64,000 bases of DNA. It comes from Psococerastis gibbosa. Lineage: Eukaryota > Arthropoda > Insecta > Psocodea > Psocidae. The notes under the pieces are model-generated. The model worked only from the letters and a program-made list of their open reading frames with translations, ran no database searches and was not told the origin of the DNA. Positions 54,489-62,711 of this stretch are shown one piece after another (within the stretch, counting starts at the first letter, position 1; the number at the start of each line of letters is the position of its first letter). A program made the translations under genes and the position numbers. The DNA is taken from positions 2,418,001-2,482,000 of the forward strand of contig OZ020492.1 of NCBI GenBank assembly GCA_963971405.1. The letters are read 5' to 3'.

Positions 54489-54705
54489 GTGTTGCTGTCA
54501 GTCACTGTAGCTGTAGAAGGTAAAGCGGGGCGTCTTGGGCTGGGGACCCAAACGCTCTTGGGAGGGAGCGTATGGGCGCTTCCGCTCCTTGCTCATGTGG
54601 GGCTGCCCGGACACCTACTCAGGAACGGATTCCTCAGACTCGGGGAGCTTGGGCCACCTCCACGTCCGGGACATTCTTGGTGGGGGGGAGCGCCGACTCG
54701 AGCCC
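54489..54705 (-). pseudogene. Duplicate of gene X exon 4, disrupted
   Basis: The minus strand reads YQGLESALPPTKNVPDVEV, matching exon 4 (FQGLDKVAQSERESALPSAK) with a 27-bp in-frame deletion. It then loses frame (PKLPESEESVPE, stop, SKERKRPYAPSQERLGPQPK in the +1 frame). Third positions are again GC-rich. An acceptor-like TTTTTGTGTATCAG precedes it. It could be an alternative exon, but the stop codons favour a decayed duplicate. Confidence 0.4.
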
Positions 54706-55009
54706 CTGATACACAAAAATACACGGTCAGTACGAACCAATAAACAGTATTCCTAATAGTTGATTACATAAAAATTAATGAGTTTAAGAATTCTGAGCCG
54801 TAAGTTGCAACCGGTCTTAGAAGGATATAATTGCAAAGTTACGTGGTGAAGCAGTAGCATCGGGGATGATAGGCCGATGTTTAAGAAGGGTCTTCTAGAC
54901 AGGCTGAGCCAGTCAAACAATCAATGTTTCAATAGTAACTATTGATACTTTAACTGTTAATGCTTCAATGTAGTAACACAGTGCGGCACCTACGTACCAT
55001 ATTGTTAAC

Positions 55010-55081
55010 CTGGACCTTCTCCTGACGAACTGCTGGAGAAGTCAATCATCTCTGCCTTAACTTGAATGTCATCGTAGGTTT
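55010..55081 (-). CDS. Unrecognised gene X, putative exon 3
   Basis: 72 bp, phase 1 on both sides. The acceptor TTATTTATTGTTTCAG, then (E)TYDDIQVKAEMIDFSSSS followed by SGEGP, and the donor CCAG|GTTAAC. It is acidic and serine-rich. The acceptor coincides with the 9-bp direct repeat flanking the Penelope-like insertion. Neighbouring exons have matching phases. Function unknown. Confidence 0.45.
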
Positions 55082-55090
55082 CTGAAACAA

Positions 55091-55392
55091 TAAATAATTA
55101 GATTACTCGTGACTTCGTGGTATTTCATTTTAATAAACAAAAAATAACAAAAACTTAGAGTTTTAGAAAAACTTGTTATAACAACCCGAATAAGTAAAAC
55201 CCAAATAATCGTTAAGAAATTAACTTTGTCTACGAAACCCACTTGTGTTAGTATAAAACCTTGAGCGCTTTCGGCAAGAACTGCCATCTACAGAGGGAAA
55301 CCCACTAGCATAGTTACACCTTATCTGCGATTTGAGACTTGCTCAACTCGAGGAGAAGATGCAAATGTGACTAGGGAGAGGAAACCTTGGTT
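55091..55392 (-). repeat. Penelope pseudo-LTR copy A
   Basis: Minus strand from GGTTTCCTCTCCCTAGTCAC through ATGGCAGTTCTTGCCGAAAG to TTGTTATTTTTTGTTTATTA. Matches copies B and C. It joins the coding region at 55,392 without the TATA-containing 5' part. Confidence 0.8.
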
Positions 55393-56328
55393 CAATGTGG
55401 ATTCGTCAGAAATGAGGTCTAAGACTTTAAAAACATAATCTTGGGTAGGTAAAATGACAATAGAATTTCCTTTATCCGCCTTGGTGAGTGTTAGGTTATC
55501 TTGGGCTAGTTTCTTTTTTATAGATTTAGTGTTATCGTTTTTGTGTGTAAGTTTGACGTTTTTCAGAATATCTGCTGCTATGTGTTTTTCATTATTGTGG
55601 TTTTTTAGGCTAAATTCAGTGTCTGACATTAAGTTGGTTAACGTGTTTTTGCTTAGACCTATATCGGGGCAATACTTGAGGCCCTTGTTGAGAAGTTCCA
55701 TTTCTTTTGTGTTGAAAATCGTGTTAGATAAGTTGACGGTACGAGGATAGAATTTATGTGTTGTGATGGGTAGTGTAGTGAGTGTCTGCGCTGAAGGCGT
55801 GAGGCCCTGACCCACCCCAGTCTGCATCGATCGATGAAGGGGGTTAGACAGGGAAATCTCCTTCATCTCGCGCATCTGATGTTCCGTGTCGTGATGTGAT
55901 GTGTGATGTATTCCGTTGGATTTGTTATTTTGGTTTTGACTCAGTTCTTTTTTTTTTTAGTGTTGTGCGTTTTTTGTAAGTGATGCCACTAATTTTTGTG
56001 TATATTTGATCTTGGAAGGTGGTCCATTCTAAAAAGTGATGTTTGAAAGATAATTCTGAATGTAAAACTTTAAGGTAAGTGAAGGCTTATGCTGTCTCTG
56101 ATTTTGAACCATTTTTTGATTTCTTCTGTTAGCCAGACTTTCTGGGCGATTCTAAGTGCTTTATTGGATTGTGTGGAAAAGGTTGCTGTTTTAATTTGGA
56201 TGTATTTACGGACTGATTCTAAGTCTTTTGCAATCTTGGTTAAATTTGAGGTTAAGTGCGAATGGCGAATGTTTCTTTAAGTTTCCTATAGATTTTGAGT
56301 TGTTCAGCAAGACTATAGCTGTTTTAAC
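55393..56328 (-). pseudogene. Penelope-like element, N-terminal coding region (RT core deleted)
   Basis: An open minus-strand stretch (55,321-55,875) reads ...NTKEMELLNKGLKYCPDIGL, LSKNTLTNLMSDTEFSLKNH, QDNLTLTKADKGNSIVILPT, then VFKVLDLISDESTLNQ. The 'LLNKGL.Y.P' and 'L.KADKGN..V(I/V)(L/M)' phrases sit just upstream of the reverse transcriptase domain in Penelope-like polyproteins. Further upstream (to 56,328) broken frames show TWSTFQDQIYTKISGITYKK-like sequence (some residues uncertain). The coding frame then runs straight into pseudo-LTR A, so RT and endonuclease are deleted in this half. Confidence 0.7.
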
Positions 56329-56690
56329 ATAAATAATTAGATTACTTGTGACTTCGTGGTATTTCATTTTAATAAACAAAAAATAACAAAAACTTAGAGT
56401 TTTAGAAAAACTTGTTATAACAACCCGAATTAGTAAAACCCAAATAATCGTTAAGAAATTAACTTTGTCTATGAAACCCACTTGTGTTAGTATAAAACCC
56501 TGAGCGCTTTCGGCAAGAACTGCCATCTACAGAGGGAAACCCATTAGCACAGTTACACCTTATCTGTGATTTGAGACTTGCTCAACTCGAGGAGAAGATG
56601 CAAATGTGACTAGGGAGAGGAAACCTTGGTTTATATAGGACTGGGAGGAGGGGGTGTGAGGGGGCGTGGCTGGTTACCTATTCCCACTGA
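56329..56690 (-). repeat. Penelope pseudo-LTR copy B
   Basis: Minus strand from AACCAGCCACGCCCCCTCAC, CAGTCCTATATAAACCAAGG (TATA box), CTGTAGATGGCAGTTCTTGC to AGTAATCTAATTATTTATG. The most complete 3' end of the three copies. Confidence 0.8.
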
Positions 56691-57619
56691 ACTATATATA
56701 TATATATACACTGGAAATACACCAGGAGCGCTAGGGCTGTCGGCAACGGACAAAACCTGATATCTCGGATATTATGGCAGAAGCGTTCCATTCCATATAC
56801 ACTTAGGCCTACGTGTAAATTTGATGTATTTCAATAATTTTTTAATACAATTAATTGACATTTTCTGCTTTTGTAATATTTTTTTATTTATTATAGAACA
56901 ATATTCTATGGTCACACACCGGCATTTATGAAGATTTATTAATATTTAGCTAGGAATATGTTACTAAGAAAAATTGTGTCAAGCAGCAATTTAACAAAAG
57001 ATAGTCAAACTATTTAGTCCAATCTAACCATGTTCGTCTATTTAATTGCATTGGGACTAAATTTGAAGTGTTCAATTTGCTAAATTTAGGCTCCTACCTA
57101 TACCAGGAGTAGATCCAGCCCATGGGGGGGGGGGGGGGTAATTGGCTCAAAATATAATAAACATATGTAGTATCCTTTACATTATAACGTAATAAGTTAG
57201 GCAACTTACAACAGGCTAGCTTAAGATTTTGGGGGCAGCTCCCCCCTTCATCTGTTCTTGACTACACTTCAACCAGAATAAGCAGAATGTAAAAAGAATA
57301 AGTAGTCACTCTGGCTAGACCCCATCGACGGATACAGGGAGGCAGGTTCCCACCCCGCCCCCCTGGATCCACCCCATGGACGGAGACAGGGGGCGGATAT
57401 CCCCCCCCCCCCCAAAAAAAATGCTATGTGCTAATAAATTAACTGAGTTCACTTTAATCGATACTACATAGGTTTTTCCTATATTGACCCACAGCAACCC
57501 CCCCCCCCCCATGAGCTGGATCCGTCCCTGATCCACCCACACCTGCATTCGCATTTTTAAATCTCATAGCCTACTTATTATCCTTACACGATGTGAATAT
57601 TCTGTGTGCTATCATCGAT
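56691..57619. other. Spacer between the two Penelope halves, with G2 element
   Basis: AT-rich with a short (TA)n at 56,693-56,707. About 57,108-57,540 is a G-rich element: GTAGATCCAGCCCATGGGGG at the left and CATGAGCTGGATCCGTCCCT at the right form imperfect inverted ends, each next to a poly(G)/poly(C) run. The motif recurs at 22.5 kb and 0.74 kb. Confidence 0.5.
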
Positions 57620-57639
57620 GAAAAAACATAGTGGTTTTT

Positions 57640-58046
57640 ATGTTTCCTACAAAACACCAGCCCCGTACAACCGCAACAATTTAGCCAATAAACTCATGAA
57701 CTGCAAAACCAAACCAGAAAAGGAAAAAGACAATGGAGTTTATCGTCTAAATTGTAACGATCGTAACGCAATTTACATAGGCTAAACAGGCAGAAGCTTT
57801 AAAACTAGGGTCAGAGAACATATAACAGGTATAGGAGACACCAACACCAACAGCACATTCGCGAAACACCTTAATAACTCGGAAAATCACACATTCGATC
57901 GTCACAATTGGACAGCCCTACACGAAATAAAGAAAAGTTACATTTTAAATTTTTTTGAAAATGTTGAAATCAAAAGAGCTTTACACAATAGGGAAAAATT
58001 AAAAAACGACATAACATTCACACAATCATCCCCTCTAATAGGTTAG
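57640..58046 (+). pseudogene. Penelope-like element, GIY-YIG endonuclease region with one stop
   Basis: The plus strand reads FYVSYKTPAPYNRNNLANKL, MNCKTKPEKEKDNGVYRLNC, NDRNAIYIG, stop, TGRSFKTRVREHITGIGDTN, FAKHLNNSENHTFDRHNWTA and so on to a natural TAG at 58,044-58,046. GVY...YIG and the following TGRS(F)..R..EH are the GIY-YIG nuclease motifs that give Penelope-like elements their C-terminal endonuclease. The only lesion is TAA at 57,783-57,785 where a glutamine codon would be expected. The half is 5'-truncated. Confidence 0.85.
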
Positions 58047-58091
58047 GAATAGGGACCAGCCACGCCCCCTCCCACCCCCTCCTCCCAGTCC

Positions 58092-58098
58092 TATATAA
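58092..58098 (+). promoter_or_regulatory. TATA box in Penelope pseudo-LTR C
   Basis: TATATAA in CAGTCCTATATAAACCAAGG, conserved in copy B (absent from truncated copy A). It is plausibly the pol II promoter of the element. Confidence 0.5.
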
Positions 58099-58192
58099 AC
58101 CAAGGTTTCCTCTCCCTAGTCACATTTGCATCTTCTCCTCGAGTTGAGCAAGTCTCAAATCGCAGATAAGGTGTAACTGTGCTAGTGGGTTT

Positions 58193-58231
58193 CCCTCTGT
58201 AGATGGCAGTTCTTGCCGAAAGCGCTCAGGG
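58193..58231 (+). ncRNA. Hammerhead-like fold in Penelope pseudo-LTR C
   Basis: CCCU (58,193-58,196) can pair with AGGG (58,228-58,231). Between them lie CUGUAGA, a GGCA/UGCC hairpin (58,205-58,217), GAAA (58,218-58,221), self-complementary GCGC, then UC. The order is that of a type I hammerhead with a minimal stem III, as reported for Penelope-like elements, but the core differs from CUGANGA (U instead of A, and one extra nucleotide before stem II). Copies B (about 56,498-56,536) and A (about 55,259-55,297), both minus, share it. Activity is doubtful. Confidence 0.35.
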
Positions 58232-58367
58232 TTTTACACTAACACATGTGGGTTTCTTAGACAAAGTTAATTTCTTAACGATTATTTGGGTTTTACTAAT
58301 TCGGGTTGTTATAACAAATTTTTCTAAAACTCTAAGTTTTTGTTATTTTTTGTTTATTCTGAAACAA

Positions 58368-58740
58368 CACAAAGAGGCCATCAAACCATCTGGTTCAGTG
58401 CTGTTATATCGTGGGATTAAGCAGTTGCTTACAAATCAAACGGCTGCCGGATCCAAGGGCCAGCCGCTGAGACACAAACATACATGTCCGATTGCTGCAA
58501 CGATAACAAATTACAAATGTTTCATAAATAAGCACACATTAACACATGACTGAGTTGTCAACATGGAACAGGTTCTTTACTCTTATGTAGACAGACCACG
58601 TTATTGTCCTATAAAAGCCAACATAGAGCATCATAGTAATTTCAGTGCGGGTATGGATACGTAGCAAGGTTGGCAATGGGCAATCCTTACTCTGCCCTAC
58701 ATGCCCTCTATTGGAATTGTGCAATTTGCAAGAAATTTAT
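58368..58740 (-). repeat. Duplicated intron segment, copy C
   Basis: 58,505-58,565 and about 58,566-58,735 match 53,638-53,698 and 54,324-54,435 (ACTCTTATGTAGACAGACCA, CTACATGCCCTCTATTGGAA). The inner part (58,368-58,490, minus) follows an acceptor-like TTTGTTATCGTTGCAG but has no convincing coding content. Confidence 0.6.
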
Positions 58741-58811
58741 AGGGCATATTAAAAGGCCACTCTAAAAATATAAGGATATTAATATACAAGTATAATATAA
58801 TAATAACATAC

Positions 58812-58916
58812 ATTAATTCTATTCAAGTCTGTGTCATATGCACATCCTCGAGCAGCCAGTGCATACTGAACTGTATTCCTCCTCTCCATAAATTGTGAAA
58901 CACATCGGGGAAGTCC
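58812..58916 (-). other. Exon-like ORF segment, phase mismatch
   Basis: 105 bp between an acceptor-like TTACGTTTTTAG and a donor-like TTAAT|GTATGT on the minus strand. In phase 0 it reads GLPRCVSQFMERRNTVQYAL then AARGCAYDTDLNRIN without a stop. In the phase 1 used by the neighbouring gene X exons it contains a TGA. It may be an exon of another gene or transcript, or chance. Confidence 0.3.
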
Positions 58917-58919
58917 CTA

Positions 58920-59270
58920 AAAACGTAACTAATAAGTTAAGCACGACGAATGTTACGTATTCACTCGTAAAATAGCTTATGAAACGTACTTGAATGAAAT
59001 GATTTCTCAAAAATGCTCAGTATAAGTTAAGCGTAAAAATGAAAAGACCTTGCATAAGTTTTACGACACTAGTAATATTACTTTAATGATATATCCAAAC
59101 CCTTGAAGGCTTGTGTGGCGGGGTTGGGTCCAAAACATATTTTTCATTAATAGTTTATTTTTTTAGTTTTTTAAGAGCGTTTGCAACTTGATCTTGCTTT
59201 TACGCCCTACGAATCAAATATTCCGAAAAAGTCTCGGGAAATGTATTTTTATTTTAACAGTTTAGACATT
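58920..59270. other. No gene recognised
   Basis: AT-rich intron-like spacer. Confidence 0.3.
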
Positions 59271-59275
59271 AGGTG

Positions 59276-60097
59276 AAGGTTCAGTTTAGCTACCCTTCAT
59301 AAAATCACATAATGTGCTTCTAAATCGTTGATTTAGCTTTAAAGAAACCCATTTCCGAAAGAATTAAAAGTCGGAAAAGTATAGTTTTTGAGTTACAGCC
59401 GAATTAAGTTAGAATTTTTGCATGGGCAATAGGGACAAATTGCTCATACATTTTTTTACGGAAGGAACATTGTCAGAGGCATGTAAATAAGACAACCCTT
59501 GGTGAACCCTTGCTTAAAATATGAATTCCCTTGCAAATGGGATGTTTTCCTTCCATATTAAAAGCATTTTCATTCGACTTTTGATACAGCTGGGATGCTC
59601 TGTTTGCATCTATGGGCATCCCAACGGTTTTTTCAGCCAGTATATTCTTTCATGCTTACTGCACATTAAAGCCAACATAGAACTGTTCCCTGAGAGAAAT
59701 TCTGTCCGTCTGCATAACACAAGAAATGCTCACCGTTTGGATCTGCCTGGATGCAGGCTGAGTAGGTCCATCGCATCATTCCCAAACTCGGCAATGAGAT
59801 ACTACAACGCCCTAACCATCAGCCTTACTAATAACGATTTTTCAGGATACAAGGCCGTGGTGACAAGGAAAATTAAAGAAATGTCCACTGTACAGCTTCA
59901 ACGAGTTCAGGGAAATAAGCTGGGATGCTCAAACATAACCTCCCCTCTCCCCCCATCCAACGTATGCTTCCGCATGAAATTTTTTGTTTCTGTTCTAGAT
60001 GTTTTTTGTTTTGGACGCCGCCTATCCCACCTTGGTGGGTCATGGACAAAGATTGATTGATTGATTGATTGACAGCGGGGTAGCTAAACTGAACCTT
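59276..60097. mobile_element. Perfect 20-bp inverted repeats enclosing a retrotransposon tail
   Basis: AAGGTTCAGTTTAGCTACCC at 59,276-59,295 and its exact reverse complement at 60,078-60,097. The interior includes the CR1-like 3' end. It could be a DNA element hit by the retroelement. Clear target duplications were not found. Confidence 0.5.
59521..60073 (+). pseudogene. CR1/L2-like retrotransposon 3' end with (TTGA)n tail
   Basis: The open frame reads KANIELFPERNSVRLHNTRN, AHRLDLPGCRLSRSIASFPN, SAMRYYNALTISLTNNDFSG, YKAVVTRKIKEMSTVQL. The 'H.TR....L.LP..RL..S..SF...A.R.YN.L......(N/D)...FK' pattern is the C-terminus of CR1/L2-type RTs. It ends with the TTGATTGATTGATTGATTGA simple tail typical of CR1-group 3' ends. 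The catalytic core is absent. Confidence 0.75.
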
Positions 60098-60157
60098 TAC
60101 TAAACATTATTTACTCTAATGTAAACAACTCAGATAAAAGTAAAAAAATAAACCTAC

Positions 60158-60202
60158 CTGCAGTAGTTGACAGATTCCTTGGCGTGTGTGTTTCCTCTAA
60201 CT
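60158..60202 (-). CDS. Unrecognised gene X, putative exon 2
   Basis: 45 bp between TTATTTTCTTCTCAG and CTGCAG|GTAGGT on the minus strand. Phase 1 at both ends, reading (E)LEETHTPRNLSTTA. Both splice sites are strong and the phases match exons 1 and 3. Confidence 0.45.
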
Positions 60203-60387
60203 CTGAGAAGAAAATAATGAATTGGTATAAACATTTTAGCAGTAAGAAATGGCTGTCATTACGCAAAACAGGATCCAGAATACAAATTTTCTAACGAAAA
60301 TACAAAAAATTAAGAGAGTTGATGCATACACCGACTACCGTATGCGATGCGCAACGGCATGGGACAGACAAACAAATTGATTGATTA

Positions 60388-60603
60388 AATAAATAAAATA
60401 AATAAATAAGGGCTTTTTTGTTCTATTACTAAGCCAACCTAGCGGAGTTAGGGCTAAAAGCCCTCTGCTTACACTCAACTAGGAAGGCCCGGGGCCGCCT
60501 GCTTTACATGCCCTCCGAAGCATGGCCAGGAAGTGTAGGACTCGAACCAACAACATTTCGGGTGAAAGTCAGAGTCCGTAACACTACTCTACATGTCCCG
60601 ACT
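60388..60603 (-). mobile_element. SINE1, full length
   Basis: (AAAT)n, GTTCTATTACTAAGCCAACC, CCGGGGCCGCCTGCTTTACA, GGACTCGAACC (inverted B box), CTCTACATGTCCCGAC. Confidence 0.85.
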
Positions 60604-60840
60604 AAATTATGACTAAATAAAATAAATATCGGTTGTTTCTCCATTGACGGACCAGTGCAGTGGCAGACAATAAAACGTATTTATTATTATTATTAATATT
60701 ATTTATTTTCAATTACATACTAGAAACTTTATTTCTTTTTGAATTGAGGTCTTAATTGCTGTTTGACAACCTTATGGCTACTTTTGTAAAAATAAAAACA
60801 ATTGGAATCTTCCCTTCACCAAACGCTTCTTAATACTCAC
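60604..60840. other. Intron-like spacer
   Basis: AT-rich with a TTATTATTATTAATATTATT microsatellite near 60,680. No feature otherwise. Confidence 0.3.
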
Positions 60841-60937
60841 CAGGTTTCTTTTTAACAATGATATCCATTTTTATTACTGTCAGCGTTGTATTTGCAAAGT
60901 AAAGTGTAAACAGAGCACCCAAGTCCCAAGCGGCCAT
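60841..60937 (-). CDS. Unrecognised gene X, putative first coding exon
   Basis: The minus strand reads MAAWDLGALFTLYFANTTLT then VIKMDIIVKKKP, plus one base, and the donor CCTG|GTGAGT. Phase 1 matches exon 2, giving ...VKKKPELEETHTPRN. Translation could begin at the first ATG (60,937) or at the internal MDII. Acidic/basic N-termini starting MD-V/I-(K) are common in insect C2H2 zinc-finger proteins, but no zinc finger is seen here, so this is only a thought. Confidence 0.4.
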
Positions 60938-60954
60938 GATAATATATGATAATA

Positions 60955-61850
60955 TATATATCATCGGCGTAAATAGGGGGTCCTGGGGGGGGGGGCTATG
61001 CCCCCCCAGATCCACCTGTAGCCCCCCCCCCCAGGATTTTTGGTGACGAAGACGTTATGGAGGCTAAAGGCATAGTCCACAATAATGAAAGGGAAATTAA
61101 TTCTTAGTATGCATACTTTACTTGAAAAAAATCAACATATTGACCAATTACTTTCACAAAAAATATATTACTAAAAATGCTTAAAACCCCAATACCGTAC
61201 TTCAGAGCTATTTTTTCCAAATTTTTCTCCGGGGGAGACCCCCGGGCCCCCCCCTGAATGGTAGGTTTATTCGCCGTTGTAATATCTCATTTTTGTACTG
61301 CTTGCAAACATTAGCGTAAATAGGGGGGTCCTGGGCTAAGCCCCCCCCCCCTAGGATTTCAGGTGACAAAGACGTTATGAAGGCGAAAGGCATTCACAAT
61401 AACGAAAGAAAAATTAATCCTTGGTATGCTTATTTCACATGATAGACATCATGAAAAAAATCAACATATTGACCTATCCGATATAATATATTTCACAAAA
61501 ATATATTACTCAAAATGATTAAACCCCAATATTTCAGACCCATTTTTTTTTTCAAAAATTTTCTTTGGGGGAGACCCCCGGGGCCCCCCTCAGTGGTAGG
61601 TTTATTCGTCGGTAAAATCTCAACTGTGCTGCTTACAAAGTGCGTAAAACCTCCCTAATTTGGGCCTATTCATCAATTTTTGTTCTCCGGGGGAGACCCC
61701 CGTGCCCCCTTCCTCCAGGGTATAATATGCGTAAAACCTCACTAATTTGAGGCCATTTATCAATTTGTTTTCTCCGGGGGATCAAAGTCTTGGGGTCCTA
61801 AAGCCCCCCCCCCCCCCAGAAATTTTGGGAATTTACGCCAATGATATATA
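60955..61850. repeat. G-rich modular tandem repeat (family G1), copy 2
   Basis: Units starting GCGTAAATAGGGGGGTCCTG (about 60,967 and 61,312) share AAAGACGTTATGAAGGCGAA-type, ATATATTACT and CCCAATA blocks with a period of about 345 bp. They are followed by CTCCGGGGGAGACCCCCG modules (about 61,227, 61,565, 61,686, 61,775) and ATGCGTAAAACCTCACTAAT. In inverse orientation the same phrases make up 19.5-20.5 kb. Ends at AATTTACGCCAATGATATAT. Confidence 0.6.
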
Positions 61851-61905
61851 TATATTAATGTATATATATCATAATATGATGATGATGATGATGAATGATG
61901 ATCGA
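61840..61905. repeat. TA and GAT microsatellites
   Basis: ATATATATATATTAATGTAT followed by ATGATGATGATGATGATGAA. Confidence 0.8.
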
Positions 61906-62458
61906 TATTTTTTATTTAAATCTCTGCCAACATGACAGCATTGAAAGTTTTACGCGGGAAAATGTGTTTTTGAATCTAAATTTTCGCTTTCACTCAAAGA
62001 TGATGATAAATGATAATTTATTTGTGATCTAGTCACTTGTTTTTATTTATTTATTTTATTAGAAAATTATGAAAACTATATTCTAGTGACTATATAATAC
62101 GTATAATACTATGTTTTTTTAGCCTACTCGGCACATGCCATTTTCGCAAGTTGATATATATATCTTTTAAAGGCAAATTTCAAAATAATATTTTGAGACA
62201 TGAGGTCTGGCCATTATTTTTGACGCATTAATCAATTGATTCCACGTTCCAAGTAAAAAATTCAAGCTCTCATGGTGAACATGCATTTTCTCACCTGTTA
62301 TTCGTATTATTTGTCTATTTCCCGATTTTGTGAAAGAGTAATAAATTGATCGGGTAATAGTTGATTTCTTTTTATGTTAGCCCTATTGTTAACAATTTTT
62401 TATAACACTTCAGTAACGTATCTTTATGGCTGTGGAATGAATAATTAACTAAGTAAGC
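61906..62458. other. No gene recognised
   Basis: AT-rich spacer. Confidence 0.35.
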
Positions 62459-62470
62459 ACCGGCACCATC

Positions 62471-62711
62471 GCCGGCCGCCATACCAAGTTGAATCCAGCG
62501 GACCAGAGCAGGTTCAAAGCTGCAGATAAATTGGTCGTGTGCACAGTGCCGGTAGGGAAACATGGTAGGACTTGTCCTGGTCACCTCCGAACTAATCGTG
62601 TGACTTCACTGTGTATCCCAAGTGGTTCGGAATCCACTATAATCAGGAGGTCCACTGGAGTCCTATGGGCCCACACCGTGGCCTAGGACTGTGTCAAACC
62701 AAACTACTACT
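62471..62711 (+). mobile_element. 5S-derived SINE ('SINE5S'), plus-strand copy
   Basis: Starts GCCGGCCGCCATACCAAGTT, then GAATCCAGCGGACCAGAGCA, GCCGGTAGGGAAACATGGTA, GGTTCGGAATCCACTATAAT and GAGGTCCACTGG, and ends (TAC)n. ACCGGCACCATC flanks it (62,459-62,470; 62,712-62,723). The clearest 5S-like 5' end of the four copies. Confidence 0.8.

Larger units (their letters stand above)
55091..58358. mobile_element. Composite Penelope-like retroelement insertion with inverted halves
   Basis: CTGAAACAA occurs immediately outside both ends (55,082-55,090 and 58,359-58,367), consistent with one insertion event and a 9-bp target duplication. Inside, the left part (55,091-56,690) is in minus orientation: terminal repeat A, N-terminal coding region, terminal repeat B. 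The right part (about 57,620-58,358) is in plus orientation: GIY-YIG region followed by terminal repeat C. Penelope-like elements commonly have pseudo-LTRs and inverted or tandem partial copies. The reverse transcriptase core is missing, so it is inactive. Confidence 0.75.
58047..58358 (+). repeat. Penelope pseudo-LTR copy C
   Basis: GGGACCAGCCACGCCCCCTC, CAGTCCTATATAAACCAAGG, GAGTTGAGCAAGTCTCAAAT, CTGTAGATGGCAGTTCTTGC, to TTGTTATTTTTTGTTTATT. Ends directly at the CTGAAACAA target repeat. Confidence 0.85.

Noticed and set aside
58203..58553. ORF beginning MAVLAESAQGF on the plus strand, with relatives on the minus strand at 55.1-55.3 and 56.2-56.5 kb
   Set aside because: All three lie in the Penelope pseudo-LTR, which holds a promoter and an RNA fold; the shared reading is a by-product of repeat identity.
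58812..58916. 105-bp exon-like segment as part of gene X
   Set aside because: It contains a stop in the phase used by the other exons; kept only as a low-confidence separate segment.
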